A DNA stretch of 41,294 nt, from the NCBI GenBank assembly GCA_018660305.1, contig JABJKO010000046.1, positions 1-41,294 of the forward strand, in the 5' to 3' direction. The notes under the pieces were generated by a model, which had not been told where the DNA came from, made no database searches, and worked only from the letters and a program-made list of their open reading frames with translations. Source of the stretch: Rhodospirillaceae bacterium (GTDB lineage: Bacteria; Pseudomonadota; Alphaproteobacteria; MPNO01; UBA2964). Below, one piece after another: positions 16,887-23,228 of this stretch (the first letter of the stretch is position 1; each line of letters opens with the position of its first letter). The position numbers and the translations under genes are program-made.

Positions 16887-17300
16887 TCAGCCAAGTTGCG
16901 AAAGCTGCTGCAGGCCGAGGAAAGCCGATAAGCCAGCCAGTATGAGGACGGCCAATATTAGGATCGGAATGAGATAATTTGTGGATTTGTCTTGTTTCCT
17001 GGAAGGCCGTTTGCGACCCGTCTCCCTGCCTGTACCATGCCCTGCGCGGCTTGTGGTCTTCTGTGCCGCCGCAGCCTTGAGCACCCGCTCCTGCCGGTCC
17101 CTATTGCCGCCGCGAAAAATTGTCTTGGTTGTCGTAAGGTCGCTCGCCTCGTCATAGAGTTCCTCGATGACACGAACACCGGAATAGCGCGTTCCCTCAT
17201 CGACCCGTCTTGCCTCAAAAAGCGCGAGTTCACGGTCATCGAAGACCGAGTCAATTTTCCAGCGCCCATCCTGAAAGGTATGTATTTCGAAGGCTTTCAT
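16887..17300 (-). CDS. Unknown tail-anchored membrane protein A (paralogue of 17926-18360)
   Basis: 137 residues. A conserved N-terminal module of about 65 residues (FEIHTFQDGRWKIDSVFDDRELALFEA, then SGVRVIEELYDE, then TKTIFRGG) is followed by a basic low-complexity linker and a single C-terminal membrane helix (YLIPILILAVLILAGLSAFLGL). There is no signal peptide, so the N-terminal module should face the cytoplasm. The same layout and motifs occur in the protein at 17926-18360. I do not recognise a named family. It starts 23 bp after the PAS gene stop on the same strand and is likely co-transcribed. No function is assigned. Confidence 0.8.
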   Translation of the reverse strand: MKAFEIHTFQDGRWKIDSVFDDRELALFEARRVDEGTRYSGVRVIEELYDEASDLTTTKTIFRGGNRDRQERVLKAAAAQKTTSRAGHGTGRETGRKRPSRKQDKSTNYLIPILILAVLILAGLSAFLGLQQLSQLG

Positions 17301-17323
17301 CGGTTCTTTTCGGAATCAACCTT

Positions 17324-17821
17324 CTATTCAACAACCACGGCTCTGCAGTTTGCCGCACCGAGGATGCCGCTGATGGTTTCGCCATCATCGCTCATGGGCA
17401 ACAGCACACTACGATAGAGAACCTTTGTCCCGTCCTGCCTGGCAAATTCACCTCCCCGCGAAACCGGGACCTCCTTTGCCAAGACTTCATCGATATAGGC
17501 GATGGCAACCCCACAGAGCGTGCCCGCCGGCGCATCGGCGACCGGGCGACCGATCAATGACGAACCCGAATTCTCCACCAGGGTGTCACCCATCGCCCGA
17601 AACACCGGTACCGCCCTGTCCCCGGATAATTCGATAACAAAACTGTTCAGCCATATATCGGGAATTTCAGCGGGATCCAGATCCGAAAAACAGGGAAATT
17701 CCCGATCGCCACACAGCTTCCTCCAATGTCCGAGCAGACGCAGAACTAGACGTCGCTCGACGCCTTGGGGCATCTCCTCGACCAGATCGATTTTTTCAAC
17801 GTCATTTGGTAGAATTTTCAT
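17324..17821 (-). CDS. PAS-domain protein (PAS_5-like)
   Basis: About 165 residues from ATG 17821 (MKILPNDVEKIDL); the longer frame to 17863 adds nothing family-like. A single PAS-like fold covers most of the protein, with features of the alphaproteobacterial PAS_5 group: LLGHWRKLCGDREFPCFSDLDPAEIPDIW near the N-terminus, VFRAMGDTLVENSGSSLIGRP in the middle and LLPMSDDGETISGILGA at the end. There is no kinase, cyclase or DNA-binding output domain, so it must act through partners. The two flanking genes encode paralogous tail-anchored proteins that are the obvious candidates. Ligand unknown. Confidence 0.8.
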   Translation of the reverse strand: MKILPNDVEKIDLVEEMPQGVERRLVLRLLGHWRKLCGDREFPCFSDLDPAEIPDIWLNSFVIELSGDRAVPVFRAMGDTLVENSGSSLIGRPVADAPAGTLCGVAIAYIDEVLAKEVPVSRGGEFARQDGTKVLYRSVLLPMSDDGETISGILGAANCRAVVVE

Positions 17822-17925
17822 CGACGGACCCTGGATCGTACCGGGGCAAACTCTACCCCCCAAGTATCAGCCGAGAGTCGTTCATTTACGTTAATATTGG
17901 TTTAAATTGAGCACTGTCGCCGTCT

Positions 17926-18360
17926 CTATAATATTTTGGCGAATTCCTGCAAACCGATCATCGCCGCGACACCGGCCAGTAACAGGATAACGGCAATAGA
18001 TATTATCCAATATAAGTTCGACTTACCTTTTTGTTTTTTTGGTTGACGCTTGCTCTTCGCGCCTCCATTAGATGCGGCCCGCGTGCCGCTGGCCTTTTGG
18101 GAAGGCTTTTGGGAAGGCTTTTTGACCTGGCCTCTCCAGCCTCCGTCGGTTTCGCCCCCGTCCTTTACTTTCGTGAAGATCACGCGAACCGTGGATCTGT
18201 CGCTACCGTCGTCGAAATCCTCCTGGAGAACACGGACACCCGAGTGGCGTGGCGAATTATCCAGCCGTTCGGCTTCGGACATAGCAAGATCACGGTCGTC
18301 GAAATAGGAATCGACAGCCCATTTGCCCGCGTGAAAAGTCTGAAGCTCGAATGTGCTCAT
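17926..18360 (-). CDS. Unknown tail-anchored membrane protein B (paralogue of 16887-17300)
   Basis: 144 residues. The N-terminal module (FELQTFHAGKWAVDSYFDDRDLAMSEA, SGVRVLQEDFDDGS, VRVIFTKV) matches that of the protein at 16887-17300 in order and spacing. A Lys/Ser/Gln-rich linker includes a small direct repeat (KPSQKPSQK). The C-terminal membrane helix is YWIISIAVILLLAGVAAMIGL. It is predicted to be cytoplasmic with a C-tail anchor. It is the first gene of a minus-strand run that continues into the PAS gene and paralogue A. Function unknown; the duplicated arrangement around a PAS sensor suggests a membrane-associated signalling module (inference). Confidence 0.8.
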   Translation of the reverse strand: MSTFELQTFHAGKWAVDSYFDDRDLAMSEAERLDNSPRHSGVRVLQEDFDDGSDRSTVRVIFTKVKDGGETDGGWRGQVKKPSQKPSQKASGTRAASNGGAKSKRQPKKQKGKSNLYWIISIAVILLLAGVAAMIGLQEFAKIL

Positions 18361-18636
18361 GGCCGAAATTCAATACTCCACCATGTCTGCCCGTCACCTG
18401 TTAGTTCCGGCAATGCCCCATTTCCTAAAACGAATCATTGTCCAGTACGGGCAAAACTATGGCGATTTGCTCGTCAATACATTGTTTTCCGGGATATTGT
18501 TTAATGAATGGTAAATCATACAGTGGTGATTGGAGATCCATTAATAAATATACCTGCCCGCGACAGGTTACAGTGTCGTTGCGCGGTGGACGTGCCTGTT
18601 ATAACCCTACCTACGTAGAATGTTTAACAAGAGCCA

Positions 18637-19101
18637 GTGATCGTGCCGGATTCCGCGAAGATACTGATTCTGAATGGCCCCAACCTGAATCTACTGGGTT
18701 CCCGGGAGCCGGATATCTATGGCCATGAAACCCTGGCCGATATCGAAAAAGAGTGCGTGGCGCACGCTAAAAAATTAAAGGTGGCGATTGATTTTCGACA
18801 GTCCAATAACGAAGGTGAGTGTGTCGATTGGATCCAGGAGGCCGTGGCCGGGTGGTCGGGCATCATTATTAATCCCGCGGCCTATACACACACGTCTATT
18901 GCCATTATGGATGCTCTCAAGCTGGTAGGCTGCCCGATCATTGAAATACACCTGTCGAATATTTTTGCGCGGGAATCGTTCCGGCATCATTCTTATGTTT
19001 CACCCGTTGCGACCGGCATTGTCTGTGGCTTCGGCGGAAACGGATACATTCTGGCCTTGGAAGCCATGGCGCGGCTGATGAAAAACAAGAAGGAAGGCTG
19101 A
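18637..19101 (+). CDS. aroQ: 3-dehydroquinate dehydratase, type II
   Basis: 154 residues from GTG 18637 (GTG 18643 is also possible). It catalyses the third shikimate-pathway step. Motifs are [19 protein letters not shown] (catalytic Arg and Tyr), the substrate loop [20 protein letters not shown] (catalytic His) and [17 protein letters not shown]. Length is normal for the small dodecameric enzyme. Its stop overlaps the accB start in TGATG. The aroQ-accB-accC order is the usual one in alphaproteobacteria, linking aromatic amino acid and fatty acid synthesis in one transcript. Confidence 0.95.
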   Translation: MIVPDSAKILILNGPNLNLLGSREPDIYGHETLADIEKECVAHAKKLKVAIDFRQSNNEGECVDWIQEAVAGWSGIIINPAAYTHTSIAIMDALKLVGCPIIEIHLSNIFARESFRHHSYVSPVATGIVCGFGGNGYILALEAMARLMKNKKEG

Positions 19102-19535
19102 TGGCAAAGTTCGATGTAGATGAGGGCTTGGTCCGCAAACTCGCCACGCTAATGGACGATACGGGGCTGACTGAAATCGAGTACAAATCTGGCGAGCAGG
19201 TGCTCCGTGTATCGCGCGGCGCGACGGGCGTCGCCGTCGCGCCGCCCCCCCAGCCCAGAGAGACCGTGTCTCCTGATGCGGCAACCGATAGTGGGCCGCA
19301 TCCCGGCGCTGTAACGGCGCCAATGGTTGGTGTCGTTTATCTCTCGTCGGAACCGGGAACCCCGCCTTTCGTCAGTCCGGGGGATGTGGTGTCGGAGGGT
19401 CAGACCCTGCTGCTGATTGAGGCCATGAAAACATTCAACCCGGTTCGCGCGCCAAAGGCTGGCCGTGTAACCCGAATTCTCGTCGCCGATAAGACGCCCG
19501 TCGAATTTGGCGAAGAATTAGTGATCCTCGAATGA
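19101..19535 (+). CDS. accB: Biotin carboxyl carrier protein of acetyl-CoA carboxylase
   Basis: 144 residues. The N-terminal helical region is followed by a Pro/Ala linker ([15 protein letters not shown]) and the C-terminal biotinyl domain, with the biotinylated lysine in IEAMKTFN and the thumb-like [12 protein letters not shown]. Biotin on this protein carries carboxyl groups between AccC and the AccAD carboxyltransferase in the first step of fatty acid synthesis. It overlaps aroQ by 1 bp, and accC follows 10 bp later. Confidence 0.97.
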   Translation: MAKFDVDEGLVRKLATLMDDTGLTEIEYKSGEQVLRVSRGATGVAVAPPPQPRETVSPDAATDSGPHPGAVTAPMVGVVYLSSEPGTPPFVSPGDVVSEGQTLLLIEAMKTFNPVRAPKAGRVTRILVADKTPVEFGEELVILE

Positions 19536-19545
19536 GCGATCCGGC

Positions 19546-20895
19546 ATGTTTGACAAAATACTGATCGCAAACCGCGGCGAGATCGCGCTGCGCATTCACC
19601 GGGCCTGCCACGAGATGGGTATCAGCACGGTTGCCGTCCATTCGACGGCCGATGCCGAAGCCATGCATGTCCGGCTGGCAGACGAAAGCGTCTGTATCGG
19701 ACCGCCGCCTGCAACAGAATCGTACCTGAACATTCCGGCGATCATTACCGCCGCGACGGTGACCAACGCCGATGCCATTCACCCCGGCTACGGCTTCCTG
19801 TCGGAGAACGCGAATTTTGCCGCCATTGTCGAAGAGCACGGCATCGATTTTATCGGCCCCTCATCCGACCATATCGCGCTGATGGGAGACAAGATCGCCT
19901 CCAAGGTCAAGGTGAAGTCTCTGGGTATTCCGGTCGTGCCCGGCTCGGATGGCGCCGTCACAAACTCATCGGAGACATGGCGCATCGCCGACGAAATCGG
20001 CTATCCCGTACTGGTCAAGGCATCATCGGGTGGTGGTGGGCGTGGCATGAAGATCGTGCGAACACCCGATGAACTCGAAACATCCATCCGCCAAGCACGA
20101 AGCGAGGCCAAAGCGGCCTTCGGTGACGACACGGTCTATATAGAGAAATTTCTCGAGAAGCCACGACACATCGAAATTCAGGTTCTGGGTGACGGCAACG
20201 GGAACGTCATCCATCTGGGCGAGCGCGATTGCTCGCTTCAGCGGCGTCATCAGAAGGTGCTCGAAGAGGCGGGCTCACCGGCGATCAATGATAACCAGCG
20301 CGATAGCATTGGGGCGACGGTCTGCGAAAGCCTGGCCGAGCTTAAATATCGAAATGCCGGGACAATCGAATTCCTGTTCGAGAATGGTGAATTCTATTTT
20401 ATAGAAATGAACACGCGGCTTCAGGTAGAGCACCCGGTCACCGAGATGATCACCGGTATCGATATTGTCCGTGAGCAGATTCAGTTGGCCGCAGGAGCGC
20501 CCCTGTCACGCACGCAATCCGAGGTCACCTTCTCCGGCCATGCCATCGAGTGCAGAATAAACGCGGAAACATCCGATACCTTCACTCCGTCACCCGGCAA
20601 GGTTACCGATTATCATCCACCGGGCGGGCTCGGCGTCCGTGTCGATTCCGGTCTTTACGCCGGCTATACAGTTCAGCCCCATTATGACAGCCTGATATCC
20701 AAACTCATCGTTGAGGGTACCAGCCGAAACGAATGTTTGATGCGGCTCAGGCGCGCCCTTGAGGAATATGCCATCGGTGGCATAGAGACCACCATTGCGT
20801 TGCATCAAACCATTATCAACGAGGCCGATTTCGTTAATGGTGATTACGACATTCATTGGTTGGAGCGGATGGTCGCAAACCGTACAGAGGAATAA
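19546..20895 (+). CDS. accC: Biotin carboxylase of acetyl-CoA carboxylase
   Basis: 449 residues, the normal length. The N-terminal fold starts [17 protein letters not shown]. The ATP-grasp domain has the glycine-rich lid [24 protein letters not shown], and the catalytic [14 protein letters not shown]. It uses ATP and bicarbonate to carboxylate the biotin on AccB. It sits 10 bp after accB and 3 bp before aat, in one operon. Confidence 0.97.
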   Translation: MFDKILIANRGEIALRIHRACHEMGISTVAVHSTADAEAMHVRLADESVCIGPPPATESYLNIPAIITAATVTNADAIHPGYGFLSENANFAAIVEEHGIDFIGPSSDHIALMGDKIASKVKVKSLGIPVVPGSDGAVTNSSETWRIADEIGYPVLVKASSGGGGRGMKIVRTPDELETSIRQARSEAKAAFGDDTVYIEKFLEKPRHIEIQVLGDGNGNVIHLGERDCSLQRRHQKVLEEAGSPAINDNQRDSIGATVCESLAELKYRNAGTIEFLFENGEFYFIEMNTRLQVEHPVTEMITGIDIVREQIQLAAGAPLSRTQSEVTFSGHAIECRINAETSDTFTPSPGKVTDYHPPGGLGVRVDSGLYAGYTVQPHYDSLISKLIVEGTSRNECLMRLRRALEEYAIGGIETTIALHQTIINEADFVNGDYDIHWLERMVANRTEE

Positions 20896-20898
20896 GCC

Positions 20899-21549
20899 AT
20901 GTCAGGGTTAAGCCCTGAAATTCTGCTACGAGCTTATGCCGTCGGATTGTTTCCGATGGCCGAACGGCACGACGATTCGACGCTGTATTGGATTGATCCG
21001 GAAAAACGCGGCATCATCCCCCTCGATACCTTCCACATTCCACGTCGCCTACGCCGGCAGGTGCGCGCCGGACGTTTCGAAATTCGATGCGACAGCGCAT
21101 TCGAGGACGTCATCCGGTACTGCGCCAAACCGGCCGACGACCGAAAAGAGACATGGATCAATGAAGAAATCATCCGCCTCTATGTGGATCTGCACAAAAT
21201 GGGGCGTGCCCATAGCGTAGAAGCCTGGCGGGAGGGCGAGTTGGTGGGCGGTCTCTACGGGGTTGCGCTGGGCGGCGCGTATTTTGGCGAAAGCATGTTC
21301 AGCCTGGAACGGGACGCCAGCAAAATCGCGCTGGTCCATCTGGTCGCCAGGCTGAAAAAATGCGGATACCGCTTATTGGATTCGCAGTTCGTCACCCCGC
21401 ACTTAGGGCAGTTTGGCGCTGTCGAAATTCACCGAAGCGGATATCGGCAGCTCCTCGCCAGCGCCCTCGACAAGAACGCCAAGTTTCATCCTGGTCTGAC
21501 GTCCGAGGAACTGGAAGCGTTTATACAATCGACCACCCAGACATCGTAA
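20899..21549 (+). CDS. aat: Leucyl/phenylalanyl-tRNA-protein transferase
   Basis: 216 residues. It adds Leu or Phe from charged tRNA to N-terminal Lys/Arg of proteins, making N-degrons for ClpS-ClpAP; clpS and clpA lie at 29.4-32.1 kb in this window. Recognisable family segments are LLRAYAVGLFPMAE, YWIDPEKRGIIPLD, HSVEAWREGELVGGLYGV and FGESMFSLERDASKIAL, then LLDSQFVTPHLGQFGAVEI. It is the last gene of the aroQ-accB-accC-aat run. Its final 64 bp overlap the convergent DUF2155 gene. Confidence 0.96.
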   Translation: MSGLSPEILLRAYAVGLFPMAERHDDSTLYWIDPEKRGIIPLDTFHIPRRLRRQVRAGRFEIRCDSAFEDVIRYCAKPADDRKETWINEEIIRLYVDLHKMGRAHSVEAWREGELVGGLYGVALGGAYFGESMFSLERDASKIALVHLVARLKKCGYRLLDSQFVTPHLGQFGAVEIHRSGYRQLLASALDKNAKFHPGLTSEELEAFIQSTTQTS

Positions 21550-21926
21550 ATCGCATGCTCCATCGCCGATAAGGCCGGACTCGATGCGAACATCCACCCC
21601 GAGAACACCTTGATGCGTTCCTCACCGGGCCGGGCATCGAAAATTTCCAGGAAGGCCGTGGTTTCAGGAGGCTCCTCCGGCGGTGTCTTCGAACAGGTCC
21701 TGACAATAACTTCCAGTGTGCCAAACCGCACCGGTTTGTCCTGAGGCGCTTCGAAAGTCGAAATTCGGGCCGTTACCTTGTCCAGCCCTTGGAGAACCGC
21801 CCCATCCTGGGCCCAAGCCGGCAATGCCAGAACAACAGTGAGAAGAAATACGACAGCGGGTTGAATTAGGGCCATTGGAAACGAAGCGATTGGAATTGCC
21901 CCTCCGAAACGCCTACAAACCGTCAT
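21486..21926 (-). CDS. DUF2155 domain protein, exported
   Basis: 146 residues from the ATG at 21926, which overlaps the mlaD stop (ATGA). A second start at 21875 (MALIQPAVVFLLTVVLALPAWAQ) gives a cleaner signal peptide and may be the true one. The mature part has the DUF2155 pattern: LQGLDKVTARISTFEAP, FGTLEVIVRTC, EAFLEI-type strand and VFSGWMFASSPALSAMEHAIYDVWVVDC. It is a periplasmic protein of unknown function, regularly found next to aat and MlaD in alphaproteobacteria. The 3' end overlaps aat by 64 bp on the opposite strand, supplying about 20 codons. Confidence 0.85.
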   Translation of the reverse strand: MTVCRRFGGAIPIASFPMALIQPAVVFLLTVVLALPAWAQDGAVLQGLDKVTARISTFEAPQDKPVRFGTLEVIVRTCSKTPPEEPPETTAFLEIFDARPGEERIKVFSGWMFASSPALSAMEHAIYDVWVVDCINASSSSDVRPG

Positions 21927-22414
21927 TGAAGCCCATTTTTGGCACCGTCATTCTCACCCTTGCCACCCTTTACGCCGGTCTGGCTAAACATGAACCGACC
22001 AACCAGAGACAATAGATCTACGGACCCTTGGGTATGCTCTATCTCGCCACCCTCTTTGAGCATCTCGTCGTCTCCGCCGGCCTGAAGACTCAGATATTTA
22101 TCGCCCAGCAAACCATCCGACGCGACCTGGGCCGAGCTATCGCGCGGCAGCTTTATGTCGGGTTTTATGCTCATGGTCAAAACGGCCAGATAGGTTTCAG
22201 GATCCAGCGCCTGTTGCGTGATGGTCCCGATCTTTATTCCGCTCAACCGGACGTCGCTGCCCTCTACCAACCCGTCCACACGATCGAACTTTCCGATCAG
22301 GGTATACCCTTCAACCGTTTTCAGCCCGCCCTTCGAATAGGCGAAGACAAAGAAGATGACCGCGACCCCCAGGACGACCGCGCCTATCAATGTTTCAACG
22401 AGATTTTTGCCCAT
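21923..22414 (-). CDS. mlaD: MlaD-type MCE-domain lipid transport protein
   Basis: 163 residues. One N-terminal membrane helix (LIGAVVLGVAVIFFVFAYS) and one MCE domain (GYTLIGKFDRVDGLVEGSDVRLSGIKIGTI, then ASDGLLGDKYLSLQAGGDD). MlaD hexamers bind the MlaFE ABC transporter in the inner membrane and carry phospholipids across the periplasm to keep outer-membrane asymmetry. The remaining mla genes are not in the window. It shares an ATGA overlap with DUF2155 and follows NDUFA12 by 59 bp. Confidence 0.93.
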   Translation of the reverse strand: MGKNLVETLIGAVVLGVAVIFFVFAYSKGGLKTVEGYTLIGKFDRVDGLVEGSDVRLSGIKIGTITQQALDPETYLAVLTMSIKPDIKLPRDSSAQVASDGLLGDKYLSLQAGGDDEMLKEGGEIEHTQGSVDLLSLVGRFMFSQTGVKGGKGENDGAKNGLQ

Positions 22415-22473
22415 GACATTTTACCCCGGCGCACAAATAAATAAGAGGTTTGGCTTGATGTTAGAGCGAATCG

Positions 22474-22830
22474 TTAGGAGGGACGCCATGGTTCATAATC
22501 GCCCGTCGCCTTGTCGCGCTTCGCGCCCCGCAGGATATGGCCAGGCGGCCGATAAGCAATGGCTGTGCCCGTCAGGTTAGGGACGTGATCCTTTTGCCAG
22601 GCCCGCTTCTCATAACCGCCCGGCGGCGTTACCGCATCGGTCCGGTGATGAAGCCACCCATGCCAGTCCGCAGGAACCGTAGATGCCTCCGCAGCGCCTT
22701 TGTACAGCACCCAACGGCGCTCCCGTCGCCCCGAGGAGGTCCGGCGATTCTTGTAGTAGCGGTTCCCCGCCGAATCAGTGCCGACAAGCTCGCCGTGAAG
22801 CAAGGTGAAAAGCCTGGTTCCAATGGTCAT
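22474..22830 (-). CDS. NADH:ubiquinone oxidoreductase subunit NDUFA12 (B17.2) family
   Basis: 118 residues from ATG 22830 (MTIGTRLFTLLHGELVG); the longer frame to 22935 runs into upstream DNA with no family match. Core motifs: VGTDSAGNRYYKNRR, RRWVLYKG and VPADWHGWLHHRTD, then KDHVPNLTGT. It is a supernumerary complex I subunit shared by alphaproteobacteria and mitochondria, placed on the peripheral arm. It is encoded away from any nuo cluster here, as is usual. An AGGAG lies about 8-12 nt upstream. A 16-bp dyad upstream (22889-22904) may be its operator. Confidence 0.93.
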   Translation of the reverse strand: MTIGTRLFTLLHGELVGTDSAGNRYYKNRRTSSGRRERRWVLYKGAAEASTVPADWHGWLHHRTDAVTPPGGYEKRAWQKDHVPNLTGTAIAYRPPGHILRGAKRDKATGDYEPWRPS

Positions 22831-22888
22831 CCCTGATACTCCTGACGGTCTGGCTGAAACAGCACAAGTTCCGACGGCAACGGTTATC

Positions 22889-22904
22889 ACACTTATCCAA
22901 GTGT
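22889..22904. promoter_or_regulatory. 16-bp dyad ACACTT-N4-AAGTGT, NrdR-box-like arms
   Basis: Perfect 6-bp arms around ATCC. Length and outer arms match the NrdR box pattern (ACACw...wGTGT), but the central ATAT core is missing. An operator for an unknown regulator is equally possible. Confidence 0.35.
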
Positions 22905-23006
22905 CAGTCCAGCATACGATTCGGGGCGATTCCAAGCCAAAATCTGTGGATTAAACACATCATATTGTAATGTAAACCAATATTTTTACAAAATATTGTT
23001 GCGCCC

Positions 23007-23022
23007 ACAAAATATAGATAGT
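23007..23022. promoter_or_regulatory. Candidate degenerate NrdR box ACAAAATATAGATAGT
   Basis: Matches 12 of 16 positions of the recalled NrdR consensus acaCwAtATaTwGtgt. A weaker match (9 of 16) begins 32 bp upstream at 22975, leaving a 16-bp linker like genuine NrdR pairs. AT-rich DNA makes chance matches likely. Confidence 0.25.
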
Positions 23023-23131
23023 AGTTAATCGCTGCCCCCCAGATTTAGGCAGTTCTCGGCGGCACGTGACGTAACCGGTAGAGTATAGTTTAAGCGGGTA
23101 TCCGGGGGAGGCGTCATCTGGGGGGACCAAG

Positions 23132-23160
23132 CACCGCAGCGTCGTAAGAAAGCTGCGGTG
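23132..23160 (+). promoter_or_regulatory. 9-bp stem-loop in the leader of the NrdJ-like gene
   Basis: CACCGCAGC (23132-23140), 11-nt loop, GCTGCGGTG (23152-23160), perfectly paired, ending 68 bp before the GTG start. No T-tract follows. It may be a leader RNA structure. Confidence 0.45.
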
Positions 23161-23228
23161 GGGGTGGCAAATTCAGGGGCAGCGGTTGGCGAATTGTCGC
23201 CGACGGGAACCTGAAGCCGGGGGTCTGA

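Larger units (their letters stand above)
22831..23228. promoter_or_regulatory. 398-bp divergent intergenic region between NDUFA12 and the NrdJ-like gene
   Basis: No credible ORF. The NDUFA12-proximal part holds a dyad at 22889-22904. An AT-rich stretch at 22940-23030 carries a 9-bp inverted repeat (CAATATTTT/AAAATATTG, 22978-22998) and weak NrdR-box-like sequences. The GC-rich leader at 23030-23228 can form a hairpin at 23132-23160. I could not identify a cobalamin-riboswitch core. Confidence 0.5.

Noticed and set aside
18541..18636. Promoter of aroQ (TTGCGC ... TATAAC)
   Set aside because: The spacer is only 15 bp and the -35 is poor; not strong enough to list.
23030..23228. Cobalamin riboswitch before the NrdJ-like gene
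   Set aside because: A hairpin and G-rich DNA are present, but I could not find the conserved B12-box or the paired core.
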